A DNA stretch of 64,000 nucleotides from NCBI RefSeq assembly GCF_002102345.1, contig NZ_LQPP01000037.1, forward strand, positions 62,001-126,000. Direction: 5' to 3'. This DNA comes from Mycolicibacterium peregrinum (GTDB lineage: Bacteria; Actinomycetota; Actinomycetes; Mycobacteriales; Mycobacteriaceae). Position 1 is the stretch's first letter. Each line of letters opens with the position of its first letter. Shown one piece after another: positions 1 through 7,689 of this stretch. The notes under the pieces are model-generated. The model was given only the letters and a program-made list of their open reading frames with translations. It was not told the origin of the DNA and made no database searches. A program made the position numbers and the translations under genes.

Positions 1-567
1 CTCGATGTGGGTGTCACGAGCATCTACTGGTACTTCCGACGCAAGGATGAGCTGCTCGATGCGATGACCGAACGCGTCCTGATCGAATACGACATGAGTG
101 TGTTGTCCATCGAGGGCCGCACCTGGCGGGAATCCCTGCGCACACACGCCCACCGCATGCGCGAGATGTTCACGGCCAATCCGATTGTGTGCGACCTGAT
201 CCTGATCCGAGGCACCCGCGGCATTCCCGCGGCGCGCACCGCACTGGAGAAGATCGAACAACCGGTGGCCGCCCTGGTGGCGGCCGGGCTCACCGCCAGA
301 CAGGCCTTCGACACCTACACCGCCATATCGGTGCTGGTGCGCAGTTCGGTTGTGCTGCAACGGCTACAGAACCGCACCGACGAGGTCCAGTTCCCCCGCG
401 AGTACTGGGAACAAGTGATCGACGCCGAGTCGATGCCACTGATCGCCTCGATCCCCGGACGGGGCTACCGGATCGGCATGGCCGACGATGGGAACTTCGA
501 CCATATTCTCGACAGCATCCTCGATCGCGCCGAGACCCTGAGCGTCACCGCCGCCTCCCAGGGGTAA
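1..567 (+). CDS. TetR-family regulator, 5'-truncated by window edge
   Basis: This is the C-terminal 188 codons of a TetR repressor; the start and the first DNA-binding helices lie outside the window. The visible part opens inside the helix-turn-helix (VGVTSIYWYFRRKDELLDAM) and continues as an all-helical ligand-binding domain. It is a clear paralogue of the complete regulator at 17970-18695: both share VGVTSIYWYF, NPI-CDLILIR and AFDTY blocks. The gene converges on an aldehyde dehydrogenase, with a palindromic repeat between them. Inference: it or its paralogue binds the ACTGTAA-N3-TTACAGT palindromes nearby. The ligand is unknown, probably a CoA thioester or acid of the neighbouring pathway. 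Confidence 0.9.
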   Translation, partial: LDVGVTSIYWYFRRKDELLDAMTERVLIEYDMSVLSIEGRTWRESLRTHAHRMREMFTANPIVCDLILIRGTRGIPAARTALEKIEQPVAALVAAGLTARQAFDTYTAISVLVRSSVVLQRLQNRTDEVQFPREYWEQVIDAESMPLIASIPGRGYRIGMADDGNFDHILDSILDRAETLSVTAASQG

Positions 568-579
568 CTGTCCATCGCC

Positions 580-635
580 GAGCAGACGCAAAACTGCCCA
601 TTTTCGCGCGAGAATGGGCAGTTTTTTGTCTGCTC
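580..635. repeat. Palindromic repeat, family A copy 1 (bidirectional terminator-like)
   Basis: Two 23-nt arms (580-602 and 613-635) are complementary except at two positions and flank a 10-nt loop. The left arm begins GAGCAGACGCAAAACTGCCC. The right arm carries a T run (GGGCAGTTTTTTGTC). It lies between two convergent genes. Near-identical elements occur at 6187-6266 and 45294-45353, so this is a dispersed repeat and not merely a local hairpin. A terminator function for both strands is inferred from position. Confidence 0.8.
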
Positions 636-645
636 GCGGGGAGAA

Positions 646-2181
646 CTACTGCCGGGGCAGGCGCCAGCCGATGGTCTTTGTCTCGGTGTACTGCGCGAAC
701 CCCTCGATGCCGCACTGCCTTCCGACACCACTGTTCTTGTACCCGCCGAATGGGGCGTCGGCGCCGTAGTACATGCCACCGTTCACGCCGATGGCCCCGG
801 TACGGATCCGCCGGGCGATCGCCATCCCGCGCTCGGGTGACCCCGACATGACCGCGCCGGCCAGTCCGAACGCGCTGTCGTTGGCGATCCGTACCGCCTC
901 GTCGTCATCGTCGAACGGCAGCATCACCAGTACCGGTCCGAACACCTCGTCCTGGGCGATCGCCGAGCCCGGGTCGGCCCCGACGATCACTGTGGGTGCG
1001 ACGAAGTGCCCGTCGCGCAGGTGCTCTGCCAGCCCGGCGGGTTCGCCTCCACCCACCACGATCTCGGCGCCGTCACGGCGGGCGCCCTCGATCGCGTCGA
1101 GCACGCGTTGCTTGGCCGCGGCGGTGATCAGTGGACCGACCAACGTCGTCGGCAGAGCCGGATCGCCCACCGGGACCGCACCGAATGCCATCGTCACCTT
1201 CGCGACTGCCTCGTCGAACAGGCTGCGGTGCACCAGCATCCGGGTGTTGGCCGCGCAGGCCTGCCCGGCATGCACGCACGCCCCGATGGCGCCGGGGATG
1301 ATGTGGCCGGGCTTGGCGTCGTCGAGCACGATCATCGCCGACTTGCCACCGAGTTCGAGGAAGGTGCGCTTCATGGTGTCGGCGCCGACCCGCATCAGAT
1401 GCCTGCCGACAGCCGTCGATCCGGTGAACGACACCATGTCGACACGAGGATCGGTACCCAACAGTCCGGCCACCTCGTTGGACGGTGTCGGCACCACGTT
1501 GACGACGCCGGGCGGCATGTCGGTGCGCTCGGCGATCAGCCGGCCCAGCCGGGTGGCGTTCCACGGCGTGTTCGGATCGGGTTTGAGCACCACGGTGTTG
1601 CCCGCGGCCAGCGCTGGGCCGAGCTTGTTGAGGATCACCTCGATCGGGAAGTTGGACGGGGTGATCGCGGCGACCACACCGACCGGCTCTTTGACCACGG
1701 TGCGGGCATTGCGCTCACCGAACAGCCCACCGCCGTCGAGCGTGCGCTCCCATTCGAACTCGTCGATCAACCGGGCCGGGTAGCGCAGCGCGTCGGCCAG
1801 CGGCCAGTCGAGCTGGGCATTCTGCGTGGTCATCGCCGGGCAACCGACCTCTGCGATCAATTCCTCACGCAGGTCATCTTTTTCGGCTTCGATGGCTTCC
1901 TGCAACTGGCCCAGCACGCGCTGCCGCAAGCCCCGGTTGGTGCTCCAGTCGGATTCGTCGAATGCACGCCGAGCGGCGCCGATCGCGGCATCCATGTCCT
2001 GCGCACCACCGGCCGCCGTCGTCCCCAGCACCAGGCCCGTGGCCGGGCTGAGGTTGTCGAATTCGGCTCCAGACGCCGCGGCCAAAAGCTGACCGTCGAT
2101 CAGCATCCGCTTTTCGGCCCGGCCCGCGGCGCGCCGACCGATCTCCACGCTGGTGACGGCCTGCTCCACGACTTCACTCAC
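646..2181 (-). CDS. NAD(P)-dependent aldehyde dehydrogenase
   Basis: A 511-residue ALDH-superfamily enzyme that oxidises an aldehyde to the acid. The catalytic general base lies in LELGGK (Glu near 276) and the nucleophile in GQACAA (Cys near 309); FTGSTAVG belongs to the cofactor fold. The open frame continues upstream to 2319, but that stretch contains an operator and a hairpin repeat, so it is not coding. I prefer the GTG at 2181, only 7 nt from the operator, which would suit a near-leaderless mRNA; ATG 2106 (MLIDGQ) is the alternative. Substrate unknown; it probably belongs to the same regulon as the divergent genes near 4.5 kb. Confidence 0.9.
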   Translation of the reverse strand: MSEVVEQAVTSVEIGRRAAGRAEKRMLIDGQLLAAASGAEFDNLSPATGLVLGTTAAGGAQDMDAAIGAARRAFDESDWSTNRGLRQRVLGQLQEAIEAEKDDLREELIAEVGCPAMTTQNAQLDWPLADALRYPARLIDEFEWERTLDGGGLFGERNARTVVKEPVGVVAAITPSNFPIEVILNKLGPALAAGNTVVLKPDPNTPWNATRLGRLIAERTDMPPGVVNVVPTPSNEVAGLLGTDPRVDMVSFTGSTAVGRHLMRVGADTMKRTFLELGGKSAMIVLDDAKPGHIIPGAIGACVHAGQACAANTRMLVHRSLFDEAVAKVTMAFGAVPVGDPALPTTLVGPLITAAAKQRVLDAIEGARRDGAEIVVGGGEPAGLAEHLRDGHFVAPTVIVGADPGSAIAQDEVFGPVLVMLPFDDDDEAVRIANDSAFGLAGAVMSGSPERGMAIARRIRTGAIGVNGGMYYGADAPFGGYKNSGVGRQCGIEGFAQYTETKTIGWRLPRQ

Positions 2182-2188
2182 GCGGACA

Positions 2189-2205
2189 ACTGTAACACTT
2201 ACAGT
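2189..2205. promoter_or_regulatory. Perfect operator palindrome ACTGTAA-N3-TTACAGT
   Basis: ACTGTAA-CAC-TTACAGT is a perfect 7+3+7 inverted repeat just upstream of the aldehyde dehydrogenase start. The same half-sites with a different 3-nt spacer recur at 4520-4536. The size and spacing are typical of TetR operators; binding by the TetR paralogues in this window is inferred. Confidence 0.75.
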
Positions 2206-2217
2206 AGTGTACCCAGT

Positions 2218-2280
2218 CGCCGAAACCGCATTCCAGCAGAGAAAGTGCGAGTAGCGGCCTGCCGGAATGCCATTTCGGCG
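2218..2280. repeat. Palindromic repeat, family B copy 1
   Basis: A 22-nt left arm (2218-2239) and right arm (2259-2280) pair at 19 of 22 positions around a 19-nt loop. The arms and part of the loop (GTGCGAG) match the repeat at 8116-8178, here in the opposite orientation. It lies just past the stop of the molybdopterin oxidoreductase and upstream of the aldehyde dehydrogenase operator, so it may terminate the former and insulate the latter. Confidence 0.7.
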
Positions 2281-2290
2281 GAGGTACGGG

Positions 2291-4507
2291 TCAGCAGGGT
2301 TCCACCTGCACCGGCACACCCGTCAGCCAGGACATGCCGGCCAGCGCCTCGACATCGGCGGGATCGCTCGACATCAGCTGGTTGACGTTGGCACCGCCGG
2401 CCTGATTGGCGATCCGCCAGCGACCACTTCCCTTGTGGCCCCATCCGTGCGGTATCGCCACGGTGCCGCGCACGATGTCGTCGGTGAGCGCCAACGCGAT
2501 GTCGATCTGGCCGTACGGTGAACGCACCCGTACCTCGTCACCGTCGGCCAGGCGACGCGCGGCAGCATCCTCGGTATGCATGAGGGCTCGATGGATCCTC
2601 TTGCCGCGCATCAGCAACGGTGAATTGTGCAACCAGGAGTTCTCCGAACGCGGTTCACGCATCCCGATCACGCGCAGCGGGTAGCCGTCGGGTGCCGCAC
2701 GTCGCGACATCGCGGTGATTGCCGATGCGATGTCCTCGTGCTCGAGCCGTATCCGGCCCTTGGGATACACCACAACCTCACCGAGCACCCCGGTCCGGAT
2801 GTTCGGTGCCACCACCACGCCATGCGGATGCTGTTCGGTCAGACGGCGGAATGTCAGCCCGCCGCGGCGCAGCCCGAAACGGTCACCACCATCGGCCATC
2901 CGGATCATCATGTCGATCATCGACCGCGGACTGAGTCGCCTGCCCCGTCGTGCGGCTCGCCTGGCTGCCAGCCGAAGCGCAACGAAAACCGGTGTGCGAA
3001 CCTTCATCCGGCTGATCAGGTCGACGATGATGTCCCATTCGGTACGGGCCTGACCGCGCGGCGCCACCACCGCGTCGGTGGCCTGGCGGAACGGGGTGGC
3101 CTGGAACATCTGAAATGTGACGGCGAAGTCGTCGCGCTCGTACATCGTCGTTACCGGCAGCACGTAATCACAGTGCGCGGTGGTCTCGTTGACGTAGAGA
3201 TCCAGCCCGACGGAAAGATCTGTCGCCTCCAACGCGTCTTCCAACTCCGCGCCGTTGGGGACCGACAGCACCGGGTTTCCCGCACCGATGAACATCGCCC
3301 TGACCTGTCGCCGGCCGGGCGTCGTGATCTCCTTGGCCATGAACGCGGCAGGTTCGGCGCCGATGACCAACGGCAGGCCGCCGATCCGGGTGCGCTTGGT
3401 GCGGTAGCTGCGGCGCAACGAGACGCCCATCGCCATCGAACCCCACTTCTGGCCGGGAATACCCAGGGTGCTGAACACGCTGCCGCCCGGCACGTCGAGA
3501 TTGCCCGCGACGAGATTGACCGCATCCAGCAGATACGTGGTCAGCGTGCCGTTACGTCCGACGCACGTGCCCAGCCTGCCGTACACGGCGGCCCGTTCTG
3601 TGGCCGCGAGATCGCGCGCCAACCTACGCACCGTCTCGGGCTGGATACCGGTATGGCCTTGGGTGTGTTCCGGGGTGAACACCGCGCATTGCTCACGCAG
3701 CCAATCCAATCCGTCTGCCTGGGTACGGGCCCTTGCGCTGACCAACCCCTCGTCGAACAGCACCTGCAGGATCGACAGGAGTAGGTACGCATCCGCATCC
3801 GGAGTGATCCCGAGCCATTCGAACTGGGCTGCGGTCTCACTGCGCCGGGGATCGACCACCACCACCCGCCCGCCCCGCTTGACGATGTCGTGCATGCGGT
3901 CCTTGATCCGCGGTGCGGTCAGGAAACTTCCGTGGGACACCACCGGATTCGCGCCGAGCATGATCAGCAGATCGGTCCGCACCAGGTCCGGTATCGGCAC
4001 CGGGAACGGTGCGCCGTAGAGGAACTGGTTGGCCAGCAGGCGACTGCTGGTGTCCTGGGTCGAGGAGCTGAAGAAGTGGCTGTCGCCGCCGATGCCCTTG
4101 GCGAACGTCATCGCGGCGAACAGGTGTGAGTAGCTGAAGGCGGCGGGGTTGCCCATGTACCAGGCCAGCGCTCCGGAACCGTGCCTGCGGTGGATCTCGG
4201 TGAGCCTGGCGGCGATGTCGTCGAGCGCCGCATCCCAGCTCACCGGTTCGAATTCCGCCGATGAGCCGCTTGCGCGAAGAGAATCTGACCGGCCGGTGCG
4301 CTTCAGCGGCGTGGTCACCCGGTCCGGGTCGTTGACGACCTCGGTGAACGCGATGCCTTTCTGACAGGCGAATCCCGCCGACAGCGGATGATCCTTGTCG
4401 GGCCGCAGGGCACTCAGTCGGCCTTCTTCGACGGTGGCGATCATGCCGCACAGCGGCTCGCAGATCCGGCAGAACGTGGGCTTGTTCTCGGCCTTGCTCG
4501 CGGTCAC
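2291..4507 (-). CDS. Molybdopterin-dependent oxidoreductase (formate dehydrogenase/nitrate reductase superfamily)
   Basis: A 738-residue DMSO-reductase-superfamily protein. The N-terminal 4Fe-4S cluster is formed by Cys13, Cys16, Cys20 and Cys48 (FCRICEPLC ... GFACQKG), followed by the Mo-bis-MGD domains (GANPVVSHGS, AIPHGWGHKGSG). No signal peptide or Tat motif is visible, so it is probably cytoplasmic. In the region where formate dehydrogenases carry Sec/Cys as Mo ligand I see only Ser/Thr/Asp (SSSTQDTSS). The start is GTG 4507; the frame extends to 4759 but runs through an operator and the divergent gene. It is transcribed divergently from the Zn-ribbon/thiolase pair. The electron partner and substrate are unknown; it could hydroxylate or reduce an intermediate of the neighbouring CoA pathway. 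Confidence 0.88.
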   Translation of the reverse strand: MTASKAENKPTFCRICEPLCGMIATVEEGRLSALRPDKDHPLSAGFACQKGIAFTEVVNDPDRVTTPLKRTGRSDSLRASGSSAEFEPVSWDAALDDIAARLTEIHRRHGSGALAWYMGNPAAFSYSHLFAAMTFAKGIGGDSHFFSSSTQDTSSRLLANQFLYGAPFPVPIPDLVRTDLLIMLGANPVVSHGSFLTAPRIKDRMHDIVKRGGRVVVVDPRRSETAAQFEWLGITPDADAYLLLSILQVLFDEGLVSARARTQADGLDWLREQCAVFTPEHTQGHTGIQPETVRRLARDLAATERAAVYGRLGTCVGRNGTLTTYLLDAVNLVAGNLDVPGGSVFSTLGIPGQKWGSMAMGVSLRRSYRTKRTRIGGLPLVIGAEPAAFMAKEITTPGRRQVRAMFIGAGNPVLSVPNGAELEDALEATDLSVGLDLYVNETTAHCDYVLPVTTMYERDDFAVTFQMFQATPFRQATDAVVAPRGQARTEWDIIVDLISRMKVRTPVFVALRLAARRAARRGRRLSPRSMIDMMIRMADGGDRFGLRRGGLTFRRLTEQHPHGVVVAPNIRTGVLGEVVVYPKGRIRLEHEDIASAITAMSRRAAPDGYPLRVIGMREPRSENSWLHNSPLLMRGKRIHRALMHTEDAAARRLADGDEVRVRSPYGQIDIALALTDDIVRGTVAIPHGWGHKGSGRWRIANQAGGANVNQLMSSDPADVEALAGMSWLTGVPVQVEPC

Positions 4508-4519
4508 TTGGTCTACGTT

Positions 4520-4536
4520 ACTGTAAGAGTTACAGT
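4520..4536. promoter_or_regulatory. Perfect operator palindrome ACTGTAA-N3-TTACAGT
   Basis: ACTGTAA-GAG-TTACAGT is a perfect 7+3+7 inverted repeat in the divergent promoter between the molybdopterin oxidoreductase (start 4507, minus) and the Zn-ribbon gene (start 4575, plus). One repressor bound here could silence both directions. Confidence 0.8.
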
Positions 4537-4574
4537 TGCTAGACATTTTGGCCGAACACGGAGGAATCGGACTC

Positions 4575-5012
4575 ATGCAGAAGGCCCTTGCGCCGGATAT
4601 CTCGACCTGGCCTGACGCCGAACCCCAGCTGATCGGCAGCCGTTGCACCGACTGCGCCGCCACCACCTTCCCCGCCCAGGCCCGCTGCCCCAAGCGCTCC
4701 GGCGCCAACACCGAACAGGTGAACCTGCCCCGACGCGGCACCGTCATCGCCTGGACCACCCAGAGCTTCCCACCCGGCGCCCCCTACAAGGGACCCACCG
4801 GCAAGAACTTCGTCCCCTTCGGCGTCGGCCTGGTCGAACTCACCGACGACACCGGACCCGTCCTCCGCGTCGAAGGCCGCCTCACCGAAAACGACCCCGC
4901 CAAACTGCAATTCGGCATGAACGTCGAACTCACCATGATCCCACTTACAACGGACGAAGACGACCCCGACAATCCCGTCGAAGTTGTCACCTTCGCCTTC
5001 CAACCCATCTAG
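4575..5012 (+). CDS. Zn-ribbon OB-fold (DUF35) acyl-CoA-binding partner protein
   Basis: A 145-residue DUF35 protein: an N-terminal rubredoxin-like zinc ribbon (Cys24, Cys27, Cys38) followed by an OB fold. The fourth expected cysteine is absent (CPKRSG where CPxC is usual), so the zinc site may be degenerate. The family partners thiolase-fold enzymes, as ChsH2 does with the Ltp2 aldolase in cholesterol side-chain degradation, and the gene here lies 14 nt before such a thiolase. The start ATG 4575 has a GGAGG ribosome site at about 4559; an upstream TTG in frame overlaps the operator. Third codon positions are strikingly C-rich. Confidence 0.85.
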   Translation: MQKALAPDISTWPDAEPQLIGSRCTDCAATTFPAQARCPKRSGANTEQVNLPRRGTVIAWTTQSFPPGAPYKGPTGKNFVPFGVGLVELTDDTGPVLRVEGRLTENDPAKLQFGMNVELTMIPLTTDEDDPDNPVEVVTFAFQPI

Positions 5013-5026
5013 AAAGGCCAACGGAT

Positions 5027-6175
5027 ATGACCAACGATGTAGCCATCATCGGCGTCGGCCTGCACCCGTTCGGCCGCTTCGAAGGCAAGTCCGCGATGGC
5101 GATGGGAGTGGACGCCATCTTCGCCGCCGTCGCCGACGCCGGGGTCGACTGGAAGGACATCGGTGCCGCCACCGGCGGCAGCTGGACGGTGGCCAATCCG
5201 GATGCGATCGTGGGGATGGTCGGGCTGAGTGGCATCCCGTTCACGAACGTGTTCAACGCGTGCGCGACGGCAGCCAGCGCCACCAAGGCCTGCGCCGACG
5301 GTATCCGGCTCGGGGACTACGACATCGGCATCGCCGTCGGTCTGGACAAGCACCCGCGCGGCGCGTTCACCGAAGACCCCTCCCTGGTCGGGATGCCCAG
5401 CTGGTATGCCGAGAACGGCCAGTATCTGACCACCCAGTTCTTCGGCATGAAGGCCAACCGCTATCTGCACGAGCACAACATCTCCCAGCGCACGCTCGCC
5501 AAGGTGGCCAACAAGAACTTCCGTAACGGTGCGCTGAACCCGAACGCCTTCCGGCGCAAGCCGATCAGCGAGGACGACATCCTCAACTCGACGATGCTGA
5601 ACTACCCGCTGACGCAGTACATGTTCTGTGCCCCCGACGAAGGTGCGGCCGCAGTCGTGATGTGCCGCGCCGACATCGCGCACCGCTACACCGACAAGCC
5701 GGTGTACCTCAAGGCGGTCGAGGTCCGCACCCGCAAGTACGGGGCCTACGAGGTCAACACCACCTGCGCACCGGTCGAGGAGGATGTGGCGCCGACGGTG
5801 TACGCCGCCCGCGCCGCGTTCGAGAAGGCCGGGGTGGCACCCGAAGACGTCGACGTCGTGCAGCTGCAGGACACCGATGCCGGTGCGGAAATCATCCACA
5901 TGGCCGAATGCGGGTTCTGCGCCGACGGCGACCAGGAGAAGCTGCTGGCCGACGGCGCCACCGAGATCGGCGGCTCATTGCCGGTCAACACCGACGGCGG
6001 ACTGATCGCCAACGGGGAGCCCATCGGCGCCTCCGGCCTGCGCCAGATCCACGAGCTGGTGCGCCAGCTACGCGGCGAGGCCGGTGACCGGCAGGTGCCC
6101 GGCAGCCCGCGCGTCGGCTTCGCTCAGCTCTACGGCGCCCCCGGCACCGCCGGCGCCACCGTCCTGACGCTCTGA
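5027..6175 (+). CDS. Thiolase-fold lipid-transfer-type protein (SCP2 thiolase/aldolase family)
   Basis: A 382-residue thiolase superfamily member. The nucleophile is Cys79 (FNACATAASA). In the C-terminal loop where classical thiolases have GHPxGASG this protein reads GEPIGASG, so the catalytic His is replaced by Glu. That pattern suggests a non-classical activity such as a retro-aldol reaction with its DUF35 partner, as in Ltp-type enzymes. The start is ATG 5027; the open frame reaches back to 4643 but overlaps the DUF35 gene. It forms an operon with 4575-5012 and probably with the amidohydrolase downstream. Confidence 0.87.
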   Translation: MTNDVAIIGVGLHPFGRFEGKSAMAMGVDAIFAAVADAGVDWKDIGAATGGSWTVANPDAIVGMVGLSGIPFTNVFNACATAASATKACADGIRLGDYDIGIAVGLDKHPRGAFTEDPSLVGMPSWYAENGQYLTTQFFGMKANRYLHEHNISQRTLAKVANKNFRNGALNPNAFRRKPISEDDILNSTMLNYPLTQYMFCAPDEGAAAVVMCRADIAHRYTDKPVYLKAVEVRTRKYGAYEVNTTCAPVEEDVAPTVYAARAAFEKAGVAPEDVDVVQLQDTDAGAEIIHMAECGFCADGDQEKLLADGATEIGGSLPVNTDGGLIANGEPIGASGLRQIHELVRQLRGEAGDRQVPGSPRVGFAQLYGAPGTAGATVLTL

Positions 6176-6186
6176 CTTTCATGGCC

Positions 6187-6266
6187 GAGCAGTCCCCCGC
6201 AAGCGGGAGGGACCCCCACCAAAACTGCACATCTTCCCGCCGAAATGGGCAGTTTTGTGTCTGCTC
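6187..6266. repeat. Palindromic repeat, family A copy 2, interrupted
   Basis: The right half (GGGCAGTTTTGTGTCTGCTC, 6247-6266) matches the other family A copies. The left half is split: GAGCAG (6187-6192), then a 28-nt GC-rich insert that is itself hairpin-forming (CCCGC-AA-GCGGG), then AAAACTGC. Unlike the other two copies it lies between co-directional genes, and its edge is only about 7 nt from the ribosome site of the next gene, so it forms part of that 5' leader. Confidence 0.7.
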
Positions 6267-6289
6267 GCGGGAGAAAAGGAACCACCAAC

Positions 6290-7534
6290 ATGCCTGAGAA
6301 TTCCTCTGAACAGTTCAGAGATGCACCGATTTTCGATGCCGACCAGCACATGTACGAGACCGGGGACGCGCTGACGAAGTTCCTGCCCGAGAAGTACAGC
6401 CGCGCCGTGCAGTACGCGCAGTTCGGGAGGCAGACCCGGGTCGTGATCAACAACCGGGTCACCGACTTCATCCCCAACCCGACGTTCGAGCGCGTCGCCG
6501 CGCCGGGCGCGCACGAGAAGTTTTTCGCCGGCGAGAACACCGAGGGCCTGACTCTGCGCGAGATGCAGGGCAAGGCCATCGACGCACCCGAGGCCACCCG
6601 AAACCCGGAAGACCGGGTCAAGGAACTGGATCGCCAGGGCGTGGTCGAGGCGCTGAACTATCCCACCCTGGGCAGCCTGGTCGAGCACTCCAGTGCCGAT
6701 GACCCACAGCTGACGCTGGCGATCGTCCACGCTCTCAACGAGTGGATCTTCGAACACTGGAGCTTCAACCACGCCGACCGGGTGTTCTCCACACCCATCA
6801 TCAATCTGTCCGAAGTCGATGCGGCGCAACGGGAACTGGAGTGGATCCTCGAGCACGACGGCAAGGTCGCGTTGATCAAGCCGGGGCCGGTCAACGGTCT
6901 ACACGGCTGGCGCTCCCCCGCCCTGCCGGAGTTCGACCCGTTCTGGCGTGACGTCGAGGCCGCCGGTCTGCCCATCGTCCTACATGCCAGCTATCCCCCG
7001 CTGGACGACTACGTCAACAAGTGGGAGCCGCCGTACACCCAGAATTTCATGGCGCAGAGCGCATTCCGGTGGATGGTGCTGGGCCACCGGGAGATCGCCG
7101 ACATGCTGACGGCGCTGATCTGCCACGGCACCCTGACCCGGTTCCCCAAGCTGAGGATCGCCAGCGTCGAGAACGGCAGCAGCTGGATCTTCCCGCTGTT
7201 CCACGATTTCGCCGACCTCTACAAGAAGATGCCGCAGAACTTCCCCGAACATCCGCACGACGTGTTCCGACGCAACATCTGGGTCAGCCCGTTCTGGGAG
7301 GGCTGTGTGTCCGATGTGGTGGAAACGGTCGGATGGGACAAGGTGCTGTTCGGCTCGGACTATCCCCATCCCGAAGGCCTGGCCGAACCCAAGGGTTTCT
7401 GGAAGTACGCCGAGGGCATGGACATTCGGCGCACCTACGACTTCATGGGCGACAACGCCCGGCGGTTCATGGGCCTGCCGATCGCCAACCCCGATCCGGG
7501 TGCGGTCAAGCCTCCTGCGCTGACCACGGCCTGA
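6290..7534 (+). CDS. Amidohydrolase-2 family metal-dependent hydrolase/decarboxylase
   Basis: A 414-residue TIM-barrel amidohydrolase (ACMSD/LigW-like family). The C-terminal metal-site signature FGSDYPHPEG and the region LICHGTLTRFPKL are clear. The N-terminal metal motif reads DADQHMYE, with Gln in place of the first His of HxH. I chose ATG 6290, preceded by GAGAAAAGGA; the longer frame (6245) would begin inside a repeat palindrome. It is similar to the proteins at 12891-14138 and more distantly 10415-11263. A hydrolytic or decarboxylating step on a ring or beta-keto intermediate is likely; the substrate is not identifiable. Confidence 0.85.
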   Translation: MPENSSEQFRDAPIFDADQHMYETGDALTKFLPEKYSRAVQYAQFGRQTRVVINNRVTDFIPNPTFERVAAPGAHEKFFAGENTEGLTLREMQGKAIDAPEATRNPEDRVKELDRQGVVEALNYPTLGSLVEHSSADDPQLTLAIVHALNEWIFEHWSFNHADRVFSTPIINLSEVDAAQRELEWILEHDGKVALIKPGPVNGLHGWRSPALPEFDPFWRDVEAAGLPIVLHASYPPLDDYVNKWEPPYTQNFMAQSAFRWMVLGHREIADMLTALICHGTLTRFPKLRIASVENGSSWIFPLFHDFADLYKKMPQNFPEHPHDVFRRNIWVSPFWEGCVSDVVETVGWDKVLFGSDYPHPEGLAEPKGFWKYAEGMDIRRTYDFMGDNARRFMGLPIANPDPGAVKPPALTTA

Positions 7535-7614
7535 CCACGTTTGCCGGGAACTTGCCCCGGAAAGCATCACCGGACGCAGAGGTTGTTCCCGCCGAGGCCC
7601 GAGCGCACACTCTT

Positions 7615-7627
7615 TGTATTCAATACA
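7615..7627. promoter_or_regulatory. Palindrome TGTATT-C-AATACA
   Basis: A perfect 6+1+6 inverted repeat about 63 nt upstream of the small secreted protein gene. It could be an operator or part of the promoter; no regulator can be assigned. Confidence 0.4.
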
Positions 7628-7689
7628 GGTGATTCACAGGCGCCCGAGGCGCATGCGGTCGCGGACGCCCGGCCGATGGGGGTGTTGCG

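Noticed and set aside
580..635. Family A repeat as a riboswitch or small RNA
   Set aside because: It is a plain inverted repeat between convergent genes with a T run; terminator or dispersed repeat explains it.
1006..2385. A 459-codon plus-strand frame over the aldehyde dehydrogenase
   Set aside because: His/Gly/Arg-rich low-complexity product typical of GC-rich shadows.
4508..4759. Upstream extension of the molybdopterin oxidoreductase as a possible signal peptide
   Set aside because: It crosses the operator and the DUF35 gene and shows neither a twin-arginine motif nor a hydrophobic stretch.
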